DNA of 64,000 nucleotides from a virus, in IMG/VR virus record IMGVR_UViG_3300018004_000004, positions 62,001-126,000 of that record; one strand, written 5' to 3'. Position numbers and translations under genes: made by a program. Of this stretch, positions 5,953-11,137 are shown in pieces (the first letter of the stretch is position 1; the number at the start of each line of letters is the position of its first letter). The notes under the pieces were generated by a model. That model saw only the letters and a program-made list of their open reading frames with translations. It ran no database searches and was not told the origin of the DNA.

Positions 5953-5965
5953 GCCGGCAACGGTA

Positions 5966-6088
5966 ATGGCCCTCAGAAAGAAAGCGAAGAAGGCCTCATG
6001 GTTTAACCATGGGGCCACTCGACTAGCCGCGGCTACAGTACAAATGTACAAGCCGCAGAAGCCATTACCGCAACCCAAAGCAAAGTAA
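5966..6088 (+). CDS. Small basic protein, 40 aa
   Basis: An ATG-initiated frame of 41 codons starts 14 bases after the previous stop. The product begins MALRKKAKKASWF and ends QKPLPQPKAK; about a quarter of the residues are Lys or Arg. The ribosome binding site is weak (CGGCAACGG). Position and direction fit a cotranscribed mini-gene, but the length makes the call uncertain. Confidence 0.45.
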   Translation: MALRKKAKKASWFNHGATRLAAATVQMYKPQKPLPQPKAK

Positions 6089-6099
6089 TACTCCCACCT

Positions 6100-6127
6100 T
6101 TGGCTTGCCGTCCTGGCAGGCTATAAT
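6100..6127 (+). promoter_or_regulatory. sigma70-like promoter candidate
   Basis: TTGGCT at 6100-6105 and a perfect TATAAT at 6122-6127, with a 16-base spacer, lie just upstream of the Asn tRNA and the Pth2 gene. The layout matches 414-441. Confidence 0.45.
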
Positions 6128-6145
6128 ACAACATAGAGATTCTAC

Positions 6146-6221
6146 TGGAGTGTGGCTCAACCGGTACAGCATCTGGCCGTTAACCAGACACTTGGGGGTT
6201 CGAGTCCCTCTGCTCCAGCCA
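6146..6221 (+). tRNA. tRNA-Asn (GTT) with C33
   Basis: Acceptor TGGAGTG/TGCTCCA, anticodon stem TCTGG/CCAGA with loop CCGTTAA (anticodon 6179-6181), T arm GGGGG/CCCTC with loop TTCGAGT, G73 as in bacterial tRNA-Asn, encoded CCA. C replaces U33. Confidence 0.88.
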
Positions 6222-6227
6222 AGCTTA

Positions 6228-6625
6228 TGAAAGAGACGCCCAAAGTAGAGAAGCGCATATACGTTGTCCTCCCTTCATTCGTCATATCACCGACGATGTT
6301 CCTAAGAGAGGTCATTCCGATGTCCTGCGGCCGCTGTATAGCACAGGCATGTCATGTGGTATCGAAGCTGAAGCTGAGACTTAAACTGGATCCCGATGAA
6401 GAACACACAACCATCGTCCTCAAAGTCGTTGACAGCGACGAGCTGGAAAAAGTCCGTGATAAGATCTCACGCTCGCGTCTTCCGTGGGAAGAGTTTCGCG
6501 ATACCAACCCCGGGTACTATAAGACTGAAAAGTCCATCCTAACCGCGGTTGCTGTTTGTTGTTCGAGAAAGAAAGGTAAGTCACTGTTCCATGGCTACGA
6601 TGCCTGGCAGTGTGATGTGGAGTAA
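6228..6625 (+). CDS. Peptidyl-tRNA hydrolase, Pth2-like
   Basis: The 132-residue product matches the Pth2 (archaeal/eukaryotic-type) fold pattern: a first strand RIYVVLPS, the helix GRCIAQACHVVSKL (equivalent of the GKxAAQxxHA helix that holds active-site residues), strand HTTIVLKVVDSDELEKV, helix RSRLPWEEFRDTNPGY, and the end strand KSILTAVAVC. Pth2 cleaves peptidyl-tRNA left by abortive translation, releasing tRNA for reuse. ATG 6228 keeps the first strand; ATG 6309 has a better ribosome binding site (AGAGAGG) but would lose it. An insertion of about 12 residues lies before the active-site helix. The gene sits within the tRNA array and near the tmRNA, consistent with translation rescue. Assignment rests on motif reading. 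Confidence 0.75.
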
Positions 6626-6723
6626 ACTCGTGAAGAACGATACAATGGGCGGATGCATTCGATTGCTAGGCCTGCTTAGTTAGCAGGCCCGCGGACTGCC
6701 GTCCCCGGACCTTGTAGTTCAAG
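6626..6723 (+). other. Intergenic hairpin, 7 bp
   Basis: GGCCTGC (6669-6675) pairs with GCAGGCC (6683-6689) around the loop TTAGTTA. No U-tract follows. No gene is seen in these 98 bases. Confidence 0.4.
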
Positions 6724-6802
6724 GCGCTGGTGGACAAAATGGCAAAGCCGCCTCGTTCAGACCGAGGAGATTTTGTGGGTTCGAATCCCACCCAGCGCAC
6801 CA
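6724..6802 (+). tRNA. tRNA-Leu (CAG) with short variable loop
   Basis: Acceptor GCGCTGG/CCAGCGC, anticodon stem CCTCG/CGAGG with loop TTCAGAC (anticodon 6758-6760), T arm GTGGG/CCCAC, A73, encoded CCA. The variable region is only 7 bases, unlike the long arm of a normal bacterial tRNA-Leu. Confidence 0.87.
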
Positions 6803-6815
6803 AGTTTATCGATGT

Positions 6816-6904
6816 GCTGGAGTGGCGTAACTGGCAGCCGCGCAGGGCTCAAGCCCCTGTGGCCCTAGAAAGCCGTGAGAGTTCGAATCTCTCCTTCAGC
6901 ACCA
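6816..6904 (+). tRNA. tRNA-Leu (CAA)
   Basis: Acceptor GCTGGAG/CTTCAGC, anticodon stem CAGGG/CCCTG with loop CTCAAGC (anticodon 6850-6852), long class II variable arm, T arm GAGAG/CTCTC, A73, encoded CCA. Confidence 0.93.
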
Positions 6905-6905
6905 A

Positions 6906-6990
6906 GTACCTGTGCTGAAACTGGTAGCCAGCCGCGGTTGAGAGCCGCGTGCCGCAAGGCGTGGAGGTTCGAATCCTCTCAGGTACACCA
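6906..6990 (+). tRNA. tRNA-Leu (GAG)
   Basis: Acceptor GTACCTG/CAGGTAC, anticodon stem CGCGG/CCGCG with loop TTGAGAG (anticodon 6940-6942), variable arm with GCC/GGC stem, A73, encoded CCA. One base separates it from the previous tRNA. Confidence 0.94.
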
Positions 6991-6995
6991 AGATT

Positions 6996-7313
6996 ATGAT
7001 ACCAACGCTTCTCAAGATCGCAGTGGGTATTCTGATTCCGGCCGCAACAGCAGACGGAGTCAGCACAGCTCACTTTCTGAGGAAAGGTTACACTGAAGCA
7101 GATCGAATCATGATCTGGATCTACGGCACCGATGATCCTTCAGTGAAGAGGATGTGGGTTCGTAGCAGCATTGCCGTAGCACTCGAGGTCCTTGTAGCAG
7201 GTATTGCAGCGCATTACTGGACACCTGCAGGATACGGATTTGGAGTTGGGTATCTGTGCCAGGCAGCTTATCACGTCTACTGTACAGTGAACAACTATAG
7301 GAACGTGCCATGA
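6996..7313 (+). CDS. Small membrane protein, 105 aa
   Basis: ATG 6996 follows the Leu(GAG) tRNA by five bases, with no clear ribosome binding site, so expression may depend on tRNA processing or upstream translation. The 105 residues contain an N-terminal hydrophobic helix (TLLKIAVGILIPAATADG), a central TM (RSSIAVALEVLVAGIAAHYW) and a third hydrophobic stretch (GYGFGVGYLCQAAYHVYC). The first helix ends in D-x-x-S-T-A, like the GDTYYT of the next membrane protein at 7496, so the two may be distant paralogues of a DUF5658-like type with D and E residues near the membrane. Function unknown. Confidence 0.75.
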   Translation: MIPTLLKIAVGILIPAATADGVSTAHFLRKGYTEADRIMIWIYGTDDPSVKRMWVRSSIAVALEVLVAGIAAHYWTPAGYGFGVGYLCQAAYHVYCTVNNYRNVP

Positions 7314-7357
7314 AAGGCGGACAGAGCAGCGGAGTCGGTTATCGTAGCGCTTAATGA

Positions 7358-7375
7358 GCGCACGGAGAGGTGCGC
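7358..7375 (+). other. Hairpin before tRNA-Tyr
   Basis: GCGCAC and GTGCGC form a 6-bp stem around GGAGAG, seven bases before the Tyr tRNA. It may be a processing signal; no U-tract follows. Confidence 0.3.
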
Positions 7376-7381
7376 TTCCAT

Positions 7382-7471
7382 GGAGGCGCAGCAGAGACGG
7401 GGATCTGCACTTGGCCGTAACCCAAGGTCCCAACGGGACTAGAGAAGGTTCAAATCCTTCCGTCTCCACCA
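7382..7471 (+). tRNA. tRNA-Tyr (GTA) with C33
   Basis: Acceptor GGAGGCG/CGTCTCC, anticodon stem CTTGG/CCAAG with loop CCGTAAC (anticodon 7417-7419), class II variable arm GTCCC/GGGAC, T arm with loop TTCAAAT, A73, encoded CCA. C occupies position 33; the class II arm independently supports Tyr. Confidence 0.9.
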
Positions 7472-7495
7472 AGTTTAGAAGTACAAGGAGCAAAT

Positions 7496-7849
7496 ATGTT
7501 TGATCCATCGACAGATCCAAGAACGTGGCCCAATCAACCGGGCTTCTGGGAATCACTCGGTATCTTCGTTCTGTATGCTTACATGCTCGTTGCTATCCTG
7601 GGCGACACGTATTACACAGGGGTCGGACTGGCAAAGGGATTGAAGGAAATGAATCCTATCAATCGCTGGCTCTTCCCCAAGTTGGGTCAAGCATTGACTT
7701 GTTTTGTTGAAGCCGCGGCAATCACAGTAGTAGGTGGAGTCTTCATGGCCTATAGTATGCCGCTGGCTTATGGTTATTGGGGACTCATCGCAGCCCTCGA
7801 AACCTGGATGGTTTATCGTAATCGCAAGATCCTAGGATTGAGTTTGTAA
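7496..7849 (+). CDS. Membrane protein, 117 aa (DUF5658-like pattern)
   Basis: ATG 7496 follows ACAAGGAGCAAAT, a strong ribosome binding site. The 117-residue product has three hydrophobic segments: residues 20-40 (LGIFVLYAYMLVAILGD), 68-90 (ALTCFVEAAAITVVGGVFMAY) and 92-108. Between the first two lies GDTYYTGVGLAKGLKEMNPINRWL, close to the D-x-x-T...G..E.NP pattern of DUF5658-type small membrane proteins. The function of that family is not known to me. It could act on the host envelope. It is related in layout to the product of 6996-7313. Confidence 0.8.
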   Translation: MFDPSTDPRTWPNQPGFWESLGIFVLYAYMLVAILGDTYYTGVGLAKGLKEMNPINRWLFPKLGQALTCFVEAAAITVVGGVFMAYSMPLAYGYWGLIAALETWMVYRNRKILGLSL

Positions 7850-7895
7850 TGACGCGCGCACTAGAGCCACGACCCGAACGACCGTAAAAGGTCAC

Positions 7896-7969
7896 CGGGG
7901 TGTGTTCTAGTGGTAGGATCCATGCGTCGGAAGCATGGGGCGGAGGTTCGATTCCTCCCACCCCGACCA
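7896..7969 (+). tRNA. tRNA-Pro (CGG)
   Basis: Acceptor CGGGGTG/CACCCCG, anticodon stem CATGC/GCATG with loop GTCGGAA (anticodon 7928-7930), T arm GGAGG/CCTCC, A73, encoded CCA. C1-G72 is typical of bacterial tRNA-Pro. Confidence 0.94.
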
Positions 7970-7978
7970 GATTTCCGT

Positions 7979-8053
7979 GGGGCAGTGGCGCAACGGGAGC
8001 GCAGATGCTTTGCAAGCATAAGGTTGTGGGTTCGATTCCCATCTGCTCCACCA
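7979..8053 (+). tRNA. tRNA-Ala (TGC)
   Basis: Acceptor GGGGCAG/CTGCTCC, D stem GCGC/GCGC, anticodon stem GATGC/GCATA (last pair G-A) with loop TTTGCAA (anticodon 8011-8013), T loop TTCGATT, A73, encoded CCA. Confidence 0.92.
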
Positions 8054-8063
8054 AGGATTGACA

Positions 8064-8276
8064 ATGATCATCGAATCATACGTAACTGAAGTAGTAGATA
8101 CCGACACGAAGCAGAAGAGAGCTTTTGTCGGTGTAGTTGGTGGCGAAGTACTGTTGGATGTTCCCTTCAAGGATACCGATAACGAGAATCTGATCAAGAC
8201 TCTCGTATGCGCTATCAGGGTTCTCGAACAGAAGCTGGTAGATGCTGGCCAGCCGCCATTTGGTGGTATAGTTTAA
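8064..8276 (+). CDS. Hypothetical protein, 70 aa
   Basis: ATG 8064 is chosen because AAGGA at 8053-8057, partly inside the Ala tRNA CCA end, lies six bases before it; the TTG at 8058 is too close. The 70-residue product is a small beta-beta-alpha protein (IIESYVTEVVDTDTKQKRAFVGVVGGEVLLDV, then helix NLIKTLVCAIRVLEQKLVDAG). No family recognised. It ends three bases before the Trp tRNA, so gene and tRNAs alternate on one transcript. Confidence 0.75.
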   Translation: MIIESYVTEVVDTDTKQKRAFVGVVGGEVLLDVPFKDTDNENLIKTLVCAIRVLEQKLVDAGQPPFGGIV

Positions 8277-8279
8277 CGC

Positions 8280-8357
8280 AGGCCGGTCGTTTAGCCCGGT
8301 CCAGGACCTCGGTCTCCAAAACCGATGACGGTGGTTCAAATCCATCCTGGCCTGCCA
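8280..8357 (+). tRNA. tRNA-Trp (CCA)
   Basis: Acceptor AGGCCGG/CTGGCCT, anticodon stem TCGGT/ACCGA with loop CTCCAAA (anticodon 8316-8318), T loop TTCAAAT, G73 as expected for Trp, encoded CCA. Confidence 0.93.
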
Positions 8358-8369
8358 AAGGATTTGTGG

Positions 8370-8375
8370 TATAAT
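8370..8375 (+). promoter_or_regulatory. TATAAT box upstream of Ser tRNA
   Basis: TATAAT with TGTGG directly before it; a weak TGGCCT lies 16 bases upstream. It could drive the Ser-Ser-Phe tRNA group from 8439. Confidence 0.3.
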
Positions 8376-8438
8376 AAAAACATGAACGATACAGCCAACT
8401 CGAGTAGTAGAAGCTCATCACGATCTACCCGTGTATAC

Positions 8439-8528
8439 GGAGGGTTGGCTGAGTTTGGAAAGGCGCCAGGTTGCTAACCTGAGGCCTGGTGAAAGCCAGC
8501 GTAGGTTCAAATCCTACACCCTCCGCCA
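8439..8528 (+). tRNA. tRNA-Ser (GCT)
   Basis: Acceptor GGAGGGT/ACCCTCC, anticodon stem CAGG/CCTG with loop TTGCTAA (anticodon 8473-8475), class II variable arm CTGG/CCAG, T arm GTAGG/CCTAC, G73, encoded CCA. Confidence 0.95.
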
Positions 8529-8534
8529 AGTTTA

Positions 8535-8623
8535 GGAGGGCAGCGCTGAATGGTCGGCAACGGTCCCGAAAACCGAGACTCGTCGAAAGGCGAGACAGAG
8601 TTCGATTCTCTGGCCCTCCTCCA
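8535..8623 (+). tRNA. tRNA-Ser (CGA) with C33
   Basis: Acceptor GGAGGGC/GCCCTCC, anticodon stem CGGT/ACCG (A-A at the fifth pair) with loop CCCGAAA (anticodon 8567-8569), class II variable arm CTCG..CGAG, T arm CAGAG/CTCTG, T73, encoded CCA. C33 and T73 are unusual for Ser. Confidence 0.87.
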
Positions 8624-8625
8624 AA

Positions 8626-8699
8626 CCCGCGGTCGTTCAATGGTAGGACCCCTGACTGAAGATCAGGAGATGATGGTTCGAATCCATCCCAAGGGACCA
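8626..8699 (+). tRNA. tRNA-Phe (GAA) with mismatched acceptor
   Basis: Anticodon stem CCTGA/TCAGG with loop CTGAAGA (anticodon 8658-8660), T arm GATGG/CCATC with loop TTCGAAT, A73, encoded CCA. The acceptor CCCGCGG/CCAAGGG has two adjacent mismatches (G4-A69, C5-A68), so the tRNA may be weak or decaying. Confidence 0.82.
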
Positions 8700-8706
8700 C
8701 AAGTTT

Positions 8707-8877
8707 ATGAGTAGTACAGAAGATCTGATTTACAGGCTGCGCAAGCGCGCTGAGATACGAAGGCAGATAACTACACGCAAGAGCGTACAAGAAGGAAAGC
8801 CTGATCGTATCGCCGATCTTCTGGAAGAAGCAGCCAATGAGCTGCAAAGATTATTGGATTTGACCTGTAGTAGATGA
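8707..8877 (+). CDS. Small helical phage protein, 56 aa
   Basis: ATG 8707 follows the Phe tRNA by seven bases. The 56 residues read as two amphipathic helices: EDLIYRLRKRAEIRRQI and RIADLLEEAANELQRLL, joined by TTRKSVQEGKPD. The RKSVQEGKPDRIADLLEEAA block is one I recall from many small unnamed phage proteins, where it probably mediates oligomerisation or binding to a larger partner. The function is not known. The weak upstream sequence leaves ribosome binding unclear. Confidence 0.7.
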   Translation: MSSTEDLIYRLRKRAEIRRQITTRKSVQEGKPDRIADLLEEAANELQRLLDLTCSR

Positions 8878-9107
8878 GTAGTCCTTGTATTCTGGCTCTG
8901 CCATTCGGAAATAGCAGAGCGCGTCAATCGGCACGGTGTTGTACAATCCGTGGTGGCGCTCACGGATTACAACGAGACTAATCATCTAGGTCAGTTGTTC
9001 TTAGGTCTGCAGGAGCTGTAGTCACCACTGCATAAGCTGGTGCCCCCACATTACGGGGGAGAGCTGGCGTCGCCTTTGAGTGCTACAGTTAGACCTTCGT
9101 ATTTCGC
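8878..9107 (+). other. Intergenic region with three stable hairpins
   Basis: No gene is convincing in these 230 bases. Hairpins: GCTCTGC/GCAGAGC (8895-8901 with 8914-8920), AATCCGT/ACGGATT (8945-8951 with 8962-8968), and CCCCC/GGGGG around 9043-9059. None has a U-tract. The Asp tRNA follows. Confidence 0.4.
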
Positions 9108-9186
9108 GGTGATATGGGACAGTCTGGCCTACTCCGCTCCCCTGTCACGGGAAACCTCGCCGGTTCAAATCCGGCTATCACCGCCA
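9108..9186 (+). tRNA. tRNA-Asp (GTC)
   Basis: Acceptor GGTGATA/TATCACC, anticodon stem TCCC/GGGA with loop CTGTCAC (anticodon 9144-9146), T arm GCCGG/CCGGC, G73 as expected for Asp, encoded CCA. Confidence 0.9.
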
Positions 9187-9187
9187 A

Positions 9188-9262
9188 GGCCCTATCGTCT
9201 ATGGGATAGGACTCCGGCTTCTCAAGCCGGCAACCCGGGTTCGATTCCCGGTGGGGTCACCA
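9188..9262 (+). tRNA. tRNA-Glu (CTC)
   Basis: Acceptor GGCCCTA/TGGGGTC, anticodon stem CCGGC/GCCGG with loop TTCTCAA (anticodon 9221-9223), T arm CCGGG/CCCGG, A73, encoded CCA. One base separates it from the Asp tRNA. Confidence 0.93.
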
Positions 9263-9296
9263 GTTTAACTTAGTCAAGGTCGGAGGACCAAGTACT

Positions 9297-9743
9297 ATGA
9301 GTAATGAAAAGAAAGACGCTACGCTTGGTATGTCACACGGTACGGCTACAAATAGATTACGTAAGCAGATAATGTTTAGATTACTGCAACGTTTGAATGA
9401 GAACTTTTGCTTTCGTTGTGGATGTGAAATACAATCAGTAGATGATCTAAGCATCGAACATAAGCAGCCTTGGGAAGGTATCAGTGCTGACTTATTCTGG
9501 GATGAAGAGAACATTGCCTTTTCTCACTTGCGATGCAATAGACCAGATAGACCAAGCGGTAGAAATGCGAATGCCAAGATTCCACCAATAGAAGGTGTAT
9601 GCTGGTGCGTTCCTGGCGATCATTTTGCTCCAGTCGATAACTTCTACAAGAATGAAAGTAGACCGACAGGATTACAGAACTGGTGCAAGGATCATAGACC
9701 TCCTCGATTAGGAGGCTACCACAAGTTTGCGATGCTCTGTTAG
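9297..9743 (+). CDS. HNH endonuclease with zinc ribbons
   Basis: ATG 9297 lies behind GGAGGACCAAGTACT. The 148-residue protein has an N-terminal helix region (GTATNRLRKQIMFRLLQRL), then CFRCGC (C38, C41), IEHKQPW (H55), DEENIAFSHLRCN (N72, H77, C80), which is the beta-beta-alpha metal HNH core with its structural zinc. A second zinc finger follows (CWCVPGDHF...GLQNWCKDH). Such stand-alone HNH proteins in phages are typically homing or packaging-related nickases. The gene looks more AT-rich and Asn/Lys-rich than its neighbours and sits in the tRNA array, which suggests independent acquisition. Catalytic H and N are present, so it is probably active. Confidence 0.88.
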   Translation: MSNEKKDATLGMSHGTATNRLRKQIMFRLLQRLNENFCFRCGCEIQSVDDLSIEHKQPWEGISADLFWDEENIAFSHLRCNRPDRPSGRNANAKIPPIEGVCWCVPGDHFAPVDNFYKNESRPTGLQNWCKDHRPPRLGGYHKFAMLC

Positions 9744-10035
9744 TCAGCCGTGTATACGGAACATCATCGCCGATACGGTGACGTTAATCAACAGGAGTGT
9801 AACGAGCCTCGAAAACTCGTTTCGTCTGAAAAACCTCCGACCCTTGAGTTTAGATGTGTCGAGCGAGGACACATCGCATGGCTATCTGGGCGCCTCGAGC
9901 CGAAGGGTAGCCAGAGTTTAGCGGGACTAAGTAGCTAGTGCTTTCCCCATCGGCTGCTACCTTGCCGTCGGCGGCATGGCCAGGGGAAAGGATCCTGTTC
10001 GCGACTGGATCTCACCCGCGGGTTTAGGAGACACA
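9744..10035 (+). other. Intergenic region rich in RNA structure
   Basis: No gene is seen. An 8-bp hairpin GATGTGTC/GACACATC (9853-9860 with 9868-9875) is followed by a stem TGGCTA/TAGCCA with an inner GGC/GCC, and by the element at 9941-9990. Confidence 0.4.
9941..9990 (+). ncRNA. Possible structured RNA with 8-bp closing stem
   Basis: CTTTCCCC (9941-9948) pairs exactly with GGGGAAAG (9983-9990). The enclosed 34 bases can form GCCG-TC-GGC-type inner pairs. It resembles the closed, branched elements at 1714-1780 and 4688-4772 in being set off from the flanking genes. Confidence 0.35.
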
Positions 10036-10194
10036 ATGTTTACACTTCTCAAGGTTGTAGTGGAAGGGATTCTTACCCTTCTTGTTTTCTTTGGCGGCAT
10101 GAAGTTCCAGCAACACTACCCTAACTTCATTGCGCGCGTTGATAGTATCCTAGCATGGATCAAGAACATCCTGCCAGGTACAACGAAGTCTTAA
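10036..10194 (+). CDS. Small membrane protein, 52 aa
   Basis: ATG 10036 follows TTTAGGAGACACA, a strong ribosome binding site. The 52 residues have one N-terminal TM (LLKVVVEGILTLLVFFGGM) followed by a short amphipathic helix (FIARVDSILAWIKNIL). The VFFGG motif matches VFCGG at the end of the TM in the protein at 1026-1247, so they may be related. A holin-like role is possible only by size. The stop is two bases before the Glu(TTC) tRNA. Confidence 0.7.
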   Translation: MFTLLKVVVEGILTLLVFFGGMKFQQHYPNFIARVDSILAWIKNILPGTTKS

Positions 10195-10196
10195 GT

Positions 10197-10271
10197 GCCC
10201 AAGTCGTACATGGGTTAGGATCCCAATCTTTCAAGTTGGGGAACAGAGTTCGAGTCTCTGCTCGGGTACCA
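10197..10271 (+). tRNA. tRNA-Glu (TTC)
   Basis: Acceptor GCCCAAG/CTCGGGT with one A-C mismatch, anticodon stem CCAAT/GTTGG with loop CTTTCAA (anticodon 10230-10232), T arm CAGAG/CTCTG with loop TTCGAGT, A73, encoded CCA. Confidence 0.9.
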
Positions 10272-10272
10272 A

Positions 10273-10422
10273 ATGAACTTCAAGCGAAAGCGACCAAAGA
10301 ACGCACGCAGTGGCTGCCTAATGTGCAAGCCACATAAGATGAATGGAATCAAACATACTTACCATGTCAAAGGTATCAGAGGCAAGGTGAACATCAAGGA
10401 TTTAGAACGGAGAGTGGCCTAG
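10273..10422 (+). CDS. Basic CxxC mini-protein overlapping a tRNA, 49 aa
   Basis: ATG 10273 begins within two bases of the Glu tRNA CCA end, and the TAG at 10420-10422 lies inside the acceptor and D arm of the Pro tRNA. The 49 residues are very basic (MNFKRKRPKNARSG) and contain CLMCKPHKMNG. I recall this CLMCKPHK motif from small unannotated proteins of many tailed phages, which favours a real gene. The CxxC with nearby H may bind zinc. No ribosome binding site is obvious apart from CGGGTACC in the tRNA. Confidence 0.65.
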   Translation: MNFKRKRPKNARSGCLMCKPHKMNGIKHTYHVKGIRGKVNIKDLERRVA

Positions 10423-10486
10423 TCCGGTTTAAGGCGCGTGCCTTGGGCGCACGAGATCGAGAGTTCAAATCTCTCCTCTCCGACCA
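10408..10486 (+). tRNA. tRNA-Pro (TGG)
   Basis: Acceptor CGGAGAG/CTCTCCG, anticodon stem CGTGC/GCACG with loop CTTGGGC (anticodon 10444-10446), T arm GAGAG/CTCTC with loop TTCAAAT, A73, encoded CCA. Its first 15 bases overlap the gene at 10273. Confidence 0.94.
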
Positions 10487-10501
10487 TTTTGGAGCAACAC
10501 A

Positions 10502-10930
10502 ATGATGGATCTATTGCATAAGTTCTTACTGGGTGGCGAGATCTTCGCCGGCGCCGTAGCAAGCCTGGTATTTGTTTCTGTAGCAATAGGATCCATTAGA
10601 CACTGGGTGGACAAGGGCGCCAAGCCATTTGTCTATCCTGATGACGTACCTCTGGCAGAAGCCAAGGCAGCAGCAGAACCATACTGGCACAGAGCGCTGG
10701 TAGCTTTGGACATCTTCCTGAACGTGGTAGTCTTGTTTGGAGCCCAGGATGAGACGATGTCGACTCATGCCTGGCGCGCGGCGGTAGCCGGCAAGCTCTG
10801 GGGCAAGCTCATGAACCTGTGGCTCAATGGTTTTCAGCCTCAGCATGGCCCTCAGGCAGCTTCCGGCGATCTCGAACGAGCATTGGCTCGTGTTGCAGTA
10901 CTCATGAAAGCTTTGGGCTTATCTAAGTAA
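10502..10930 (+). CDS. Membrane-anchored phage protein, 142 aa
   Basis: ATG 10502 (or 10505) follows TTTTGGAGCAACACA. Residues 8-32 form a TM segment (LLGGEIFAGAVASLVFVSVAIGSI). The rest is soluble and helical, with FLNVVVLFGAQDETMSTHAWRAA, GKLWGKLMNLWLNGFQPQH and a C-terminal helix ERALARVAVLMKAL. The NV...G..DET.S...RAA..GK.WG..M pattern recalls an unnamed family of small phage proteins whose function I do not know. TAA overlaps the next ATG by one base. Confidence 0.75.
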   Translation: MMDLLHKFLLGGEIFAGAVASLVFVSVAIGSIRHWVDKGAKPFVYPDDVPLAEAKAAAEPYWHRALVALDIFLNVVVLFGAQDETMSTHAWRAAVAGKLWGKLMNLWLNGFQPQHGPQAASGDLERALARVAVLMKALGLSK

Positions 10931-11133
10931 TGCTGGCCTTCTGGAAGTACGTGCATCGCTGCACGAACAAAGAACGAACCCGAATCATCATCGGGTATCC
11001 TTCAGCAGTCTGCAGTATGCACAGCGAAACAGACTACGGCCAGATGTCTATCAGCGGATTGTTCTATAGGCTAACAAGATCCAAGAAGATCTTTAAGCCT
11101 GCTGTTCCGGACTTTGCAACTAGTCCTTTTTGA
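10930..11133 (+). CDS. Hypothetical protein, 67 aa
   Basis: ATG 10930 shares its A with the preceding stop (TAATG), giving tight translational coupling. The 67-residue product is basic, with three cysteines and the stretch ERTRIIIGYPSAV; no domain is recognised. It ends four bases before the tmRNA. Evidence for coding is the coupling and gap-free fit between two firm genes. Confidence 0.6.
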   Translation: MLAFWKYVHRCTNKERTRIIIGYPSAVCSMHSETDYGQMSISGLFYRLTRSKKIFKPAVPDFATSPF

Positions 11134-11137
11134 TCTT

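Noticed and set aside
7310-7354. 14-codon frame MKGGQSSGVGYRSA overlapping the 105-aa gene stop
   Set aside because: ATGA coupling is suggestive, but 14 residues are too few to support a gene without conservation data.
8382-8478. 32-codon frame MNDTANSSSRSSSRS... upstream of tRNA-Ser
   Set aside because: It starts only seven bases after a TATAAT box, has no ribosome binding site and runs into the anticodon arm of the tRNA.
9744-10035. Group I intron next to the HNH gene
   Set aside because: Hairpins are present but no P3/P7 core or G-binding-site motif could be recognised, and no split gene flanks it.
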